Positions 32,411 to 44,200 are shown, counted from the first letter of the stretch. The stretch: DNA of 64,000 nt from CAVQXR01 sp963717955 (GCA_963717955.1 CAVQXR010000001.1:310001-374000), one strand, 5' to 3'. The notes: generated by a model from the letters alone, not told the origin. Numbers and translations are program-made.

Positions 32411-33778
32411 ATGCACACCAGGGTCGAACAGCTGCCCGAGAGCAAGGTCCGCCTCGATGTCGAGGTGCCCGAGCACTCGGTGCAGCATGCCTTCGAGCAC
32501 GCGGCGGCGGACATGTCGGAGTCGATGCGGATTCCCGGCTTTCGCAAGGGCAAGAAGGTGCCGATGCCGGTGCTCGTCGCGCGGATCGGCAAGGAGGCGC
32601 TCGCCGCAGAGGCGGTGCGCAGCCACATCGACGGCTGGTTCTGGGACGCGGCGGCGATCTCGGGCGTCCGCCCCGTCGGTGCCCCCGAGGTGGAGTGGGA
32701 CGATCTGCCGGAGTCGCCGGGGACGTTCAGGTTTCGGGCGACGGTGCCGGTCGCTCCCCTTCCGACCCTGCCCGACATCTCGGCGATCGAGGTCGGCGAG
32801 ATCAGGAGCGAGGTGCCGAGCGATCTCGTGGAGCAGGAGCTCGAGCGGATTCGCGACGCCGGCGCCGAGCTCGTTCCGGCTTCGGGGCGGCCGGTGGAGG
32901 CGGGCGACACGCTCGTCCTCGACCTCGTGGCGAAGGAGGAGGGAAAGGAGCCGTCCGAGCATCGCGACTACGTCGCCGAGCTCGGGAGCGGCCGCCTCGC
33001 CGATCAGGTCGAGGATGCTCTCCCGGGAACGGCGGAGGGCGAGACGAGGACGGTCGAGCTCGAGCTCGAGGACGGGAGCAAGGGCACCGTCGAGGTGACG
33101 GTCAAGGAGATCAAGGAGAAGGTGCTGCCGGCGCTCGACGACCGGCTGGCCGTTTCGCTGTCCGAGTTCGAGACCCTGGCCGAGCTGCGCGCGGACATCG
33201 AGGCGCGACTGAAGGAGCAGCTCGACTCGGAGCTCGAGCTGCGGTTTCGCCAGGACGCGCTCGATGCCGTCGTCGAGAAGACCACGTTCGAGGGGATCGA
33301 GCCGCTCGTCGATCGGCGAACGGCGGCGCTGCTCGAGAGCCTCGCGCGGTCGCTCGGCCGCCAGGGTGTCTCGGCGGGTGCCTACCTGCAGGCGACCGGG
33401 CAGACGCCCGAGGCGCTGCAGGAGAGCGCCCGCACCGAGGCCGAGCTCGCCGTGAAGCGGGAGCTCGCGCTCGAGGCGGTCGCGACCGAGTTCGGGATCG
33501 AGGTCGTCGACGACGAGATCGAGGAGCTGATCCGCGAGGAGGCGGCCGCCGCGGGCGAGGACGCGGATGCGACGGTCGAGGCGATGCGGGAGCGGGGTGG
33601 ATTCGAGCAGGTCCGCAACGACCTGGCCCTGCGCAAGGCGCTCGACGAGATCGTCGCGCGCGTCGAGCGGATCCCGATGGAGCTGGCGAAGGCCCGCGAG
33701 AAGCTGTGGACGCCCGAGAAGGAGAAGAGCGGTTCGGGCATGAAGATATGGACGCCGGGAAGCGAGGAGAAGCCATGA
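32411..33778 (+). CDS. tig: Trigger factor
   Basis: Ribosome-associated chaperone and prolyl isomerase, 455 residues from ATG 32411. The ribosome-binding signature is IPGFRKGKKVPMPVL (family GFRxGxxP). The FKBP-type PPIase domain (about 150-240; AGDTLVLDLVAKEEG) and the helical C-terminal substrate cradle follow. An in-frame ATG at 32399 is possible, but TTGAAT at 32395-32400 would then overlap the start; the 32411 ATG is 10 bases after it, fitting the leaderless pattern. The tail after residue 430 is basic. It precedes clpP and clpX, the common tig-clpP-clpX order. Confidence 0.95.
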   Translation: MHTRVEQLPESKVRLDVEVPEHSVQHAFEHAAADMSESMRIPGFRKGKKVPMPVLVARIGKEALAAEAVRSHIDGWFWDAAAISGVRPVGAPEVEWDDLPESPGTFRFRATVPVAPLPTLPDISAIEVGEIRSEVPSDLVEQELERIRDAGAELVPASGRPVEAGDTLVLDLVAKEEGKEPSEHRDYVAELGSGRLADQVEDALPGTAEGETRTVELELEDGSKGTVEVTVKEIKEKVLPALDDRLAVSLSEFETLAELRADIEARLKEQLDSELELRFRQDALDAVVEKTTFEGIEPLVDRRTAALLESLARSLGRQGVSAGAYLQATGQTPEALQESARTEAELAVKRELALEAVATEFGIEVVDDEIEELIREEAAAAGEDADATVEAMRERGGFEQVRNDLALRKALDEIVARVERIPMELAKAREKLWTPEKEKSGSGMKIWTPGSEEKP

Positions 33779-33794
33779 CCCTGGAGTTGACGAG

Positions 33795-34379
33795 ATGAGC
33801 CCGCTGATTCCGATGGTGATCGAGCAGACGTCGCGCGGCGAGCGCGCGTTCGACATCTACTCGCGGCTGCTCAACGAGCGGATCATCTTCCTCGGCACCC
33901 CGGTCGACGACCAGATCGCGAACCTGATCGTCGCGCAGTTGCTCCACCTCGAGTCCGAGGACCCCGACAAGGACATCTCGATCTACGTCAACTCGCCGGG
34001 CGGCTCGGTGTACTCGGGTCTCGCGATCTACGACACGATGCAGTTCATCAAGTGCGACGTGCAGACGATCTGCGTCGGCATCGCGATGTCCATGGGGGCG
34101 CTCCTGCTCGCGGGCGGCACGAAGGGAAAGCGCATGGCGCTGCCGAATGCCAAGATCCTCATCCACCAAGTCTCCGGCGGCTTCCAGGGGCAGGGCACCG
34201 ACATCGAGATCCAGGCGCGCGAGGTGATCAGCCTCAAGCGGCGGCTCGAGGAGATCATCGCCGAGCACACCGGACAGCCGATGGAGAAGATCTCGAAGGA
34301 CACGGAGCGCGACTACTTCATGAGCTCGGACGAGGCCAAGGAGTACGGGATCATCGATACGGTGATCGCTCACCGTTGA
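33795..34379 (+). CDS. clpP: ATP-dependent Clp protease proteolytic subunit
   Basis: Serine protease that forms the tetradecameric Clp barrel with ClpX or ClpC; 194 residues. Catalytic Ser in GIAMSMGALLLAGG, His in AKILIHQVSGG, and a C-terminal Asp in the KDTERDYFMSSDEAKEYGIID block. It starts at ATG 33795, 16 bases after tig. No propeptide is obvious beyond a few residues. Actinobacteria often have two ClpPs; only one is in this window. Confidence 0.97.
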   Translation: MSPLIPMVIEQTSRGERAFDIYSRLLNERIIFLGTPVDDQIANLIVAQLLHLESEDPDKDISIYVNSPGGSVYSGLAIYDTMQFIKCDVQTICVGIAMSMGALLLAGGTKGKRMALPNAKILIHQVSGGFQGQGTDIEIQAREVISLKRRLEEIIAEHTGQPMEKISKDTERDYFMSSDEAKEYGIIDTVIAHR

Positions 34380-34516
34380 GGGGGATTCTGCTTGGCACTC
34401 GCGCCGATTCGGTGTAAAGGGGACGAGGTGGTCGAGGTAAGGGCAGGCGAGAGCGGCGAGGCGGCGTGTGAGGACACGACCGGCGGCCGGCGGGCGACGA
34501 GCGGCTAGGGGGGACG

Positions 34517-35791
<1,275 letters not shown>

Positions 35792-35795
35792 GCCC

Positions 35796-35822
35796 GCAAG
35801 GCGAGCCTTCGGCTCGCCTTGC
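35796..35822 (+). terminator. Terminator hairpin after clpX
   Basis: GCAAGGCGAGCC pairs perfectly with GGCTCGCCTTGC across a 3-base loop, 5 bases after the clpX stop. Ends directly at the first repeat of the tandem array. Confidence 0.7.
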
Positions 35823-35823
35823 T

Positions 35824-36096
35824 CCGCGGCTGAGCGGCCGGCTCGGCCGGCCGCGACCCGCGTAGGAGCCGGGCGTAGCCCGGCGGTCACTCCGGCGGCG
35901 GAGCCGGGACGTACGGTGGCGAGGCTCCGCGGCTGAGCGGCCGGCTCGGCCGGCCGCGATCCGCGTAGGAGCCGGGCGTAGCCCGGCGGTCACTCCGGCG
36001 GCGGAGCCGGGACGTACGGTGGCGAGGCTCCGCGGCTGAGCGGCCGGCTCGGCCGGCCGCGATCCGCGTAGGAGCCGGGCGAAGCCCGGCGGTCAC
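35824..36096 (+). repeat. Tandem array of three family A repeats
   Basis: Three 67-base copies at 35824-35890, 35927-35993 and 36030-36096, period 103, with an identical 36-base spacer. Each copy has the palindrome GGCCGGCTCGGCCGGCC, the constant CCGCGTAGGAGCC and a second hairpin GCCGGGCGTAGCCCGGC, whose loop varies (gtag, gtag, gaag). The last copy contains the stop codon of the convergent methyltransferase. This array fills the whole 301-base gap between clpX and that gene. Confidence 0.85.
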
Positions 36097-36878
36097 TTCC
36101 GCGTCCCGGGGAGCCGCTTCGCCGTCGTCCGGTCGCCGCCGTGCTTTTTCGCGCGGATCGTCAGGCGGACGTAGTCCACCACGGGCTCGGAAAGCCGGTC
36201 GATCACTGCTCGTACGAACGCGGGTCGCTCCGGCTCGGGTAGCCGTTCCAGGTGAGCGCCGAGCACGACGGCCGCGAGGTAGCTCTCGAACTGCGCGCCT
36301 GCCTGGAGTCGCGCCGGGTCAGGGGCGAGCCCGACCTCGATCTCGGTGAAGCCCGCATCCGCAAGGCGCCTCTCGGTGTCCGCGACCCCTGCGAAGTTCC
36401 AGATGGCGGGAGATTCGCCGAGCACGTCCCCGATCGCCGCGACGATGCTTGCGACATTGCCCTGCCCCCCGCATTCGGCGACGAATTGGCCATCGGGGCG
36501 AAGCACACCGGCCAGATTGCGGAAGAGCCCCGCGTGATCGGAGATCCAGTGGAACGCTGCGACGCTGATCACGGCGTCGACGGGCTGCGCTATCGGGAGC
36601 GCCTGCACGAGGTCTGCCTGGACGATCTCGACTCGTTCGAGCCGATCGGCGACGCGTCTGGCGAGCTGATCGAGCATCGGGCGCGATGCGTCGACGGCAA
36701 CGACCTGCACTTCGGGGATCAGATCGAGCAGCAGCTCCGTATCGCGACCCGTCCCGCAGCCCGCATCGAGCGCCCTGCGTACGCCTCGAGTGTCGAGCCG
36801 AGCGAGCGTCCGGCGCCCCCAACGCGTGTGCGGGAGGGGGAGCGAGTCGTACGTGCGTGCATCCCACTCATGTGGCAT
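36093..36878 (-). CDS. Class I SAM-dependent methyltransferase
   Basis: 261 residues. SAM site ALDAGCGTGRDTELLLDLIP near residue 40, acidic ribose contact VVAVDAS, then VQADLVQALPIAQPVDAVISVAAFHWISD and the LRPDGQFVAECGG strand. The layout resembles trans-aconitate 2-methyltransferase-like proteins, but the substrate cannot be assigned. ATG at 36878 is in the opposite direction to valS. The TGA stop lies in the last family A repeat, whose edge could have replaced the original C-terminal end. Confidence 0.88.
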   Translation of the reverse strand: MPHEWDARTYDSLPLPHTRWGRRTLARLDTRGVRRALDAGCGTGRDTELLLDLIPEVQVVAVDASRPMLDQLARRVADRLERVEIVQADLVQALPIAQPVDAVISVAAFHWISDHAGLFRNLAGVLRPDGQFVAECGGQGNVASIVAAIGDVLGESPAIWNFAGVADTERRLADAGFTEIEVGLAPDPARLQAGAQFESYLAAVVLGAHLERLPEPERPAFVRAVIDRLSEPVVDYVRLTIRAKKHGGDRTTAKRLPGTRK

Positions 36879-37016
36879 GGGCTACCCGAGACTCGCCAGG
36901 ATAGACGACTTCGAGAGAGCAGGCCCTCCGGATCGGCTGGCCGGGGTGGCGAGTGCTGCCCGAACGTCGTGGGCCATCCGCCGGGCTGCACCGCATGCCT
37001 CCGTAGAATCCCCCCG

Positions 37017-39432
37017 ATGGAAAGCCTCTACCGCCCCGAGCTCGTCGAGGAGCGCTGGCAGCAGACCTGGCAGAGCGAGGGCCTGTTCGCGGCGGCACCG
37101 GACCCGGAGCGGGAGAGCTACGTCATCGCCGTGCCCCCGCCGAACGTGACGGGCGCGCTGCACATGGGCCACGCGCTGAACGGGACGATCCAGGACGTGC
37201 TCGTGCGCTGGCATCGGATGCGCGGCTTCAACACGCTCTGGCAGCCCGGATACGACCATGCGGGGATCGCGACGCAGAACGTCGTCGAGAAGGAGCTCGC
37301 GCGGGAGGGCCTCACGCGTCACGATCTCGGTCGCGGGGCGTTCGTCGAGCGCGTCTGGCAGTGGCTCCACGAGTACGGCGGCATCATCATGGGCCAGTTC
37401 CGTCGGCTCGGGGCGTCACTCGACTACGAGCGGGAGCGCTTTACGATGGACGAGGACTACGTCCGGGCCGTGCTCCGGTTCTTCGTCCACCTCCACGAGC
37501 GGGGCTGGCTGTACCGCGACCACCGGATCGTCAACTGGTGCCCCCGCTGCGCGACGGCGATCTCCGATCTCGAGGTCGTGCACGCCGACGAGGACGACAC
37601 GCTCACGTACGTTCGCTACCCGCTGGCCGACGGCTCCGGCGCGATCACCGTCGCGACCGTCCGCCCCGCGACGATCCTTGCGGACGTCGCGATCGCCGTT
37701 CATCCGGACGACGACCGCTACTCCCACCTCGTCGGCGCCGAGGTCCTCGTCCCCGTCGTCGAGCGCCGGGTGCCGGTGATCGCCGACGCGCGGGTCGAGC
37801 CCGGATTCGGGACGGGGGCGCTCAAGATCACGCCGGGCCATGATCCGGTCGACTTCGAGATCGGCCGCGAGCACGGGCTCCCCGAGCCGATGGTGATCGG
37901 GCTCGACGGGCGCATGAACGCCGAGGTGCCCGACTTCGACGGGCTGTCCCAGGAGGAGGCCACGGAGCGGATCCTCGACTGGCTCCGCGAGCGCGGGCAG
38001 CTCGAGAGCCGGGAGCACTACCGTCACGCGGTCGGTCACTGCGAGCGCTGCGAAACGCGGGTCGAGCCGCTGATCTCGCTGCAGTGGTTCGTGCGAGATG
38101 ACCGAGCTCGCAGCGCCGGCGATCCAGGCATACCGGGACGGGCGGGTGCGGTTCCACCCGCCTCAGCAAGGTCAGGTCTACCTCAGCTGGATGGAGGCGA
38201 TTCGGCCCTGGTGCGTGTCGCGCCAGCTCTGGTGGGGGCACCGCATCCCGGTCTGGTACTGCGGGTGCGGGGCCGTGATCGTGGCGGCCGCCCCTCCCGA
38301 CCGGTGCGAGGCGTGCGGCGGTCGGGAGCTTCGCCAGGACGAGGACGTGCTCGACACGTGGTTCTCGTCCGCGCTGTGGCCGTTCGCGACGCTCGGGTGG
38401 CCGGACAGCACGGACGATCTCGCGAGCTTCTACCCCGGTGACGTCAACTCGACGGCGCGCGAGATCATCTTCCTCTGGGTCGCGCGCATGATCATGGCGG
38501 GGCTCGAGCTCGTCGGCGACGTCCCGTTCCGCGACGTGATCATCCACTCGACGGTCCTCGCGCCCGACGGACGACGGATGTCGAAGAGCCTCGGCACGGG
38601 GATCGACCCGCTCGATGTGATCGCGCGCTTCGGGGCGGATGCGACGCGCTACGGGCTGTGCAAGATGTCCTCGACCCAGGACGTCCGCTTCTCCTACGGG
38701 GCGATCGAGGAAGGGCGGCGACTCGCCAACAAGCTCTGGAACGTGGCGCGCCTCGTCCTCGCGAGCGGCGAGGGTGTTGCGCCCGCCCCCCGGCCGGTCG
38801 ATCCGATCGAGCGCTGGATCCTCGCCCGCATCGACGAGGAGCGGGCGCAGATCGAGGAGCTGATCGGGCGGTTCGACCTCTCCGGTGCCGCCGACGTCCT
38901 CTATCACCTGACGTTCGACGACTTCTGCGACTGGTACGCGGAGGCGGTCAAGAGCAGGCTCCACGCACACGACCGCGACGCGGTCGCGACCGCGCTCTAC
39001 GCGCTCGAGCGCCTGCTCGCCCTGCTCCACCCGATCATGCCGCACGTGACCGAGGAGATCTGGTCGAGCCTCCCGGCGCGCACCGGCAGGCTGATCGTGG
39101 CCTCGTGGCCGACCGCCGACGGCGCGACGATGCCGGACGGGATCTCGATGGAGCTCGTGAAGGACGCCGCCGCGACGTTCCGGCGGAGCGGCGTCCGGCT
39201 GCAGCTCTCACAGGAGGAGGCGCGGATCTTCACGGCCGTCGTTCGGCCGGAGCGGCTTCGCGTCGACGGGGACGTCGAGGCCGAGCGGGGCCGGCTCCAA
39301 CGGGAGATCGCCCGTGCCGAGGGCATGCTCGCGAACGAGCGCTTCGTGGAGCGGGCGCCGGCCGAGGTCGTCGAGGCCGAGCGGGAGAAAGTCGCACGAT
39401 TCCGCCGGGAGCTGGAGGCGCTCGCGGGCTGA
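37017..39432 (+). CDS. valS: Valyl-tRNA synthetase, with a 1-base frameshift
   Basis: Charges tRNA-Val; class I synthetase, about 804 residues once one inserted base is removed. HIGH motif is PPPNVTGALHMGHAL, KMSKS is RRMSKSLG, the editing domain (VATVRPATILADVAIAVHP) lies between, and the C-terminal coiled-coil arm (AERGRLQREIARAEGML) is present. At 38095-38098 an extra base separates LISLQWFVR from MTELAAPAIQAYRDGRV; together they make a normal ValRS. Because the gene is essential and no second copy is seen, a sequence error is the likely cause. ATG at 37017 is 7 bases after TAGAAT (37004-37009). Confidence 0.93.
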
Positions 39433-39496
39433 GCGGGCCCCCGCGGCCACTACCCTGTCGGGGTGGCCCGGGATGCGCCGGCCCGGCCCGCCGCCC

Positions 39497-40573
39497 ATGG
39501 ATGCCGTTGCCTGGATCGAGTCGCTCTCGCCCTGGCCGGTCGACGGCTTTGGAACGGGGCGCATGCGGGCCCTGCTCGCCGAGCTCGACGATCCGCAGGC
39601 GCGCTACCCGTCGATCCACGTCGTCGGGACGAACGGCAAGACGACCGTCACGCGAACGATCGAGGCGACGCTGCTGGCCCAGGGACGGCGCGCCGGCTGC
39701 ACGGTGTCGCCCCACGTGACCGGCTGGGCGGAGCGAATCCGGGTCGGGGGACGTGAGGCGGACTTCCCGGCCGCGGTCGACCGCATCCGACCTGTCGCGA
39801 CGCGGCTCGGGGCGACGCAGTTCGAGGCGGTGACGGCCGCCGCCCTGGCCGAGTTCGCCGCCTCGGGGGTGGACGTCGCCGCCGTGGAGGCCGGTCTCGG
39901 GGGACGCCACGACGCGACGAACGTGCTGCGCTCGCCGGTGCAGGTGCTGACGAATGTCGCGCCGGAGCACACCGAGGTGCTCGGCTGCACGAGGGAGGCG
40001 ATCGCCCGTGAGAAGCTCGCGGTCGTCCAGCCAGGTGCGACCGTCGTGCTCGGCGAGGCGGAGTGGGAGGGGCTGGCCCGCGAGAGCGGCGCGGGTAGCG
40101 TGATCGTCGAGCCCGGCGGGAACGCTGCGCTGGCGGCGGCGGCGTGCGGCACGTTCCTCGGCCGGCCCGTAACCGCCGTCTGCGTGGCCGTGCCCGGCAG
40201 GCTCGAGCGCCTCGACGGCGAGATCTGGGACGGCGCCCATACGCCGGAGGCGCTCCGCTACATCGCGTCGAAGCTGCCTGCGGTCGGCACCGTCGTCGCC
40301 TCGATCCTGCGTGACAAGGACGTCGACGGCATGCTCGCCCTCCTCGCGCTCCTCACGGACAGCTTCGTGGCGACGGCCTCGTCGAATCCGCGCGCGCTCG
40401 GCGCCGGGGAGCTGGCGGCCCGCGCCCGTGCGTTCTTCCCCCACGTCGAGGAGGTCGCGGATCCGGCCGCCGCGGTGGCGCGGGCGCACGCGCTCGGAGA
40501 GCCCGTCCTCGTGACGGGCTCGCTCTACCTGCTCGCCGAGCTCGCCGCCGTCCGCGCTCCGCACGTACCATGA
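39497..40573 (+). CDS. folC: Folylpolyglutamate synthase / dihydrofolate synthase
   Basis: Mur-ligase-family enzyme adding glutamate to folates; 358 residues, shorter than the usual 410-450. ATP site HVVGTNGKTTVTR near residue 36; EAGLGGRHDATNVL and NVAPEHTEVLG are typical FolC blocks. The C-terminal WDGAHTPEALRYI (family DGAHNP) binds substrate. The start could also be ATG 39473; neither has a clear ribosome site, and TACCCT (39451-39456) would give a leader of 10-34 bases. The stop overlaps a small membrane-peptide gene (ATGA). It follows valS, a common pairing. Confidence 0.92.
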   Translation: MDAVAWIESLSPWPVDGFGTGRMRALLAELDDPQARYPSIHVVGTNGKTTVTRTIEATLLAQGRRAGCTVSPHVTGWAERIRVGGREADFPAAVDRIRPVATRLGATQFEAVTAAALAEFAASGVDVAAVEAGLGGRHDATNVLRSPVQVLTNVAPEHTEVLGCTREAIAREKLAVVQPGATVVLGEAEWEGLARESGAGSVIVEPGGNAALAAAACGTFLGRPVTAVCVAVPGRLERLDGEIWDGAHTPEALRYIASKLPAVGTVVASILRDKDVDGMLALLALLTDSFVATASSNPRALGAGELAARARAFFPHVEEVADPAAAVARAHALGEPVLVTGSLYLLAELAAVRAPHVP

Positions 40574-40683
40574 TCCGTGCGCGTGACAGGCTCGGAGTCT
40601 TCGCAGTTGCGATCGTCGTCGTCTTCGGGCTGCTCGCGATCGCGTTCGGCGTCGGCTATCTCGTCGGCAAGCTGCTGCTGTGA
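40570..40683 (+). CDS. 37-residue single-span membrane peptide
   Basis: MIRARDRLG followed by one hydrophobic span (VFAVAIVVVFGLLAIAFGVGYLVG) and KLLL. ATG overlaps the folC stop (ATGA), and codon third positions are almost all G or C, so it is very likely translated. The positively charged N-terminus suggests it stays in the cytoplasm. No homologue is known to me; it could modulate a neighbouring membrane protein. Confidence 0.65.
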   Translation: MIRARDRLGVFAVAIVVVFGLLAIAFGVGYLVGKLLL

Positions 40684-40710
40684 AGGAAAACCCGACCACT
40701 TCGTGAACCG

Positions 40711-41235
40711 ATGACCATGCTCCTGGCTGGCGTCACGAACCCGGCCACGACCGGGACCGAGGAGGACATCTTCGCCGATGTCCAGAACTTCTTCGAGTCC
40801 GATGCCTGGCTCGTCGTGCGCAACGTCGGGCTGTTCTTCGCGGTCGCGTTCTGGGTCGCGACCGCCTACTGGGTGTTCAAGGACGCCCGACGGCGGATCG
40901 AGGATCCGTGGCTGATCGCCGTCGCCGTTGCCCTCGGTGTCTTCCCGCCGTTCATCGGCCCGCTCATCTATCTGTTCTTCCGGCCGCCGGAATACCTGGA
41001 GGACGTGAGGGAGCGCGAGCTCGAGATCCGGGCGATGGAGGAGGCGGTGGGCCACGACGAGCGCTGTCCCGTCTGCCGCGCCCGGCTCGAGGCGGGCTTC
41101 CTCTGCTGCCCCGTGTGCACGACCCGCCTCAGGCAGCCCTGCCGCACGTGCCGCCAGCCGCTCGAGCCAATCTGGCAGATCTGCCCGTACTGCGAGACGC
41201 CGGTCGAGCAGCCGCGGGCGGCCTCGAACCTCTGA
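40711..41235 (+). CDS. Membrane protein with double zinc ribbon
   Basis: 174 residues. Two membrane segments (VRNVGLFFAVAFWVATAYWVF and WLIAVAVALGVFPPFIGPLIYLFF) precede a cytosolic tail with CPVCRARLEAGFLCCPVC and CRTCRQPLEPIWQICPYC, four CxxC pairs forming two zinc ribbons (double zinc ribbon type). A PLDc_N-like membrane core with zinc ribbons is common in actinobacteria; function unknown. ATG at 40711 (or 40717). It lies 27 bases after the 37-residue peptide and probably shares its transcript. Confidence 0.8.
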   Translation: MTMLLAGVTNPATTGTEEDIFADVQNFFESDAWLVVRNVGLFFAVAFWVATAYWVFKDARRRIEDPWLIAVAVALGVFPPFIGPLIYLFFRPPEYLEDVRERELEIRAMEEAVGHDERCPVCRARLEAGFLCCPVCTTRLRQPCRTCRQPLEPIWQICPYCETPVEQPRAASNL

Positions 41236-41319
41236 CCCTCCGACCGCGCCCGGGAACGCCCGGCCCGGTCACCATTGATGGGCCGGCTCCACTCGGGGCC
41301 GAAGACGAAAGGAGCCTCC

Positions 41320-41736
41320 GTGGCCGAACGCACGCTCGTCCTCGTCAAGCCAGACGCCGTCGCCCGTGGCCTGGCGGGACGCATTCTCGACCGGTTCGAG
41401 CAGCGCGGCCTGACGATCCGGGCCGGGAAGCTGCTCACGGTCACGCCGGAGCTCGCCGAGCAGCACTATGGCGAGCACCGCGAGAAGCCGTTCTTCGGCG
41501 AGCTCGTCGAGTTCATCACGTCGGCGCCGACGCTCGCGTTCGTGCTCGAGGGCGAGGGTGCGATCGCGACCGTTCGCTCCACGATGGGAGCGACGAACCC
41601 GGCGGACGCCGCTCCGGGGACGATCCGTGGTGATCTCGCCCTGTCCATGCCCGACAACCTCGTCCACGGCTCCGACTCCCCGCAGTCCGCCGAGCGCGAG
41701 ATCGCGCTCTGGTTCACCCCCGCGGAGATCGTGTAG
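41320..41736 (+). CDS. ndk: Nucleoside diphosphate kinase
   Basis: Balances NTP and dNTP pools by phosphate transfer through a phospho-histidine; 138 residues. The catalytic H116 is in NLVHGSDSPQSAEREI; the N-terminal ERTLVLVKPDAVARGLAGRI and the substrate loop VRSTMGATNPADAAPGTIRG are typical. GTG at 41320 follows GGAG by five bases. An upstream in-frame ATG (41278) would add 14 unconserved residues and was not used. Confidence 0.97.
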   Translation: MAERTLVLVKPDAVARGLAGRILDRFEQRGLTIRAGKLLTVTPELAEQHYGEHREKPFFGELVEFITSAPTLAFVLEGEGAIATVRSTMGATNPADAAPGTIRGDLALSMPDNLVHGSDSPQSAEREIALWFTPAEIV

Positions 41737-41746
41737 GGACGGGGAG

Positions 41747-42520
41747 ATGACGCATTCCGAGCCGGAGCTGACCGAGCACGCGCTCCGCAACCGCGCCGCC
41801 TGGGACCGGTTCGCAGTCGACTACGCGGAGCCGGGTGAGCGCAAGTGGGCGAGCGACGACCCGAGCTGGGGGATCTGGGGCATCCCGGAGCGCGAGCTCG
41901 GCCTCGTGCCGGAGGTCGACGGGCTCGACGTGATCGAGCTCGGCTGCGGGACGGCGTACTGGTCGTCGTGGCTCGCCCGCCGCGGTGCGCGGGCCGTCGG
42001 CATCGACAACTCGGAGGCCCAGCTCGAAACCGCACGCCGGCTCCAGCGCCAGCACGGGCTCGAGTTCCCGCTCGTCCACGGCAGCGCCGAAGCGGTGCCG
42101 TTTCCGGACGGGAGCTTCGATCTCGGGTTCTCCGAGTACGGTGCCAGCCTCTGGTGCGACCCGGAGCTCTGGATCCCCGAGGCCGCGCGGCTGCTCCGAC
42201 CCGGTGGTCGCCTGCTCTTCCTGACGAACTCGCCGCTCCTGCTCCTCTGCTCCCCCGACAGCGGTCCGGCGGGTGAGCGCCTCGTGCGCGATCAGTTCGA
42301 CATGAAGCGGGTCGAGTTCGACGAGGACGACTCGGTCGAGTTCCACCTGCCTCACGGCGAGCTGATCGCCGTCCTCCGGCGGAACGGCCTCGTGGTCGAG
42401 GAGCTGCGAGAGCTTCGCGCGCCCGAGGGCGGGGACCCGGGGCGGTGGGACTTCGTGACGCTCGACTGGGCCCGTCGCTGGCCGTCCGAGGAGATCTGGC
42501 GGGCGATCAAGGCTCCGTGA
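41747..42520 (+). CDS. Class I SAM-dependent methyltransferase
   Basis: 257 residues. SAM site DVIELGCGTAYWSSWLARRG, acidic GIDNSEAQLETARR, then HGSAEAVPFPDGSFDLGFSEYGASLW and LLRPGGRLLFLTNSPLL. The long C-terminal part (FHLPHGELIAVLRRNGLVVEEL) resembles UbiE/COQ5-like methyltransferases acting on small molecules. ATG at 41747 has GGGGAG just upstream, and its stop overlaps maf by GTGA. Substrate unknown. Confidence 0.88.
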   Translation: MTHSEPELTEHALRNRAAWDRFAVDYAEPGERKWASDDPSWGIWGIPERELGLVPEVDGLDVIELGCGTAYWSSWLARRGARAVGIDNSEAQLETARRLQRQHGLEFPLVHGSAEAVPFPDGSFDLGFSEYGASLWCDPELWIPEAARLLRPGGRLLFLTNSPLLLLCSPDSGPAGERLVRDQFDMKRVEFDEDDSVEFHLPHGELIAVLRRNGLVVEELRELRAPEGGDPGRWDFVTLDWARRWPSEEIWRAIKAP

Positions 42521-43101
42521 GCGCGCCTCCACTCCTGCTCGCCTCGACATCGCCCCAGCGGCGTGCCATCCTCGCCCAGCTCGGTATCCCGTTCCGTACG
42601 TCGACGCCAGGCTACGTGGAGCACGATCCACCGGGGCTCTCGCCGGTCGAGGCGGTCCGCCTGCACGCGGAGGGCAAGGCGCGCTCGGTCGGCGCAGCGG
42701 CCGGGCAGCCCGTGCTCGGAGTGGACACGGCCGTCCTCGTGGACGGTGCGGTCCACGGCAAGCCCGGCGGCCGCGACGACGCACGGCGGATGCTCGAGCT
42801 GCTCGCGGGTCGCACCCACGAGGTGATCTCGGGCTTGTGCCTGCTCGGGCCGGGCCTCGAGCTCGTCGGCCACGAGCGCACCGCCGTGACCTTCCGTCCG
42901 CTCTCCGAGGTCGAGATCGACCGCTACCTCGAGGACGGCGAGTGGGAGGGGCGGGCCGGCGCCTACGCGATCCAGGGCCGGGGCGCGACCCTCGTCGAGC
43001 GAATCGAGGGCGATTATCTGAACGTGGTCGGGTTGCCGGCGGCCCTCCTGGTCCGCTTGCTCGCCGAGCGCCTGCCGGGGGTCTACGGGGTGGGAGCATG
43101 A
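42517..43101 (+). CDS. maf: Maf-family nucleotide pyrophosphatase
   Basis: Hydrolyses non-canonical or modified nucleoside triphosphates such as dTTP/UTP and their analogues; 194 residues. Motifs: LLASTSPQRRAIL at the start, VLGVDTAVLVDG, GKPGGRDDARRMLELLAGRTHEVISG and the C-terminal GRAGAYAIQGRGATLVERIEGDYLNVVGLP. GTG at 42517 overlaps the methyltransferase stop (GTGA). Maf next to mreB is a conserved arrangement linked to septum and shape genes. Confidence 0.94.
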   Translation: MSAPPLLLASTSPQRRAILAQLGIPFRTSTPGYVEHDPPGLSPVEAVRLHAEGKARSVGAAAGQPVLGVDTAVLVDGAVHGKPGGRDDARRMLELLAGRTHEVISGLCLLGPGLELVGHERTAVTFRPLSEVEIDRYLEDGEWEGRAGAYAIQGRGATLVERIEGDYLNVVGLPAALLVRLLAERLPGVYGVGA

Positions 43102-43132
43102 TTCCGGGAGCGGCGAGCGAAATGTGCCTGTC

Positions 43133-43138
43133 TACACT
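43133..43138 (+). promoter_or_regulatory. -10 box of the mreB operon
   Basis: TACACT, 12 bases before the GTG of mreB, with AGGAG between. This gives a very short leader and its own promoter separate from maf. Confidence 0.5.
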
Positions 43139-43150
43139 AGGAGCAGAGCC

Positions 43151-44200
<1,050 letters not shown>

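Noticed and set aside
35824..36096. Tandem 67-bp repeats with constant 36-bp spacers as a CRISPR array
   Set aside because: Spacers are identical, not unique, repeats are too long and doubly palindromic, and no cas genes are present.
39463..39756. Leaderless GTG frame directly after the folC -10 box
   Set aside because: It is out of frame with folC and its product is an Arg/Ala-rich shadow.
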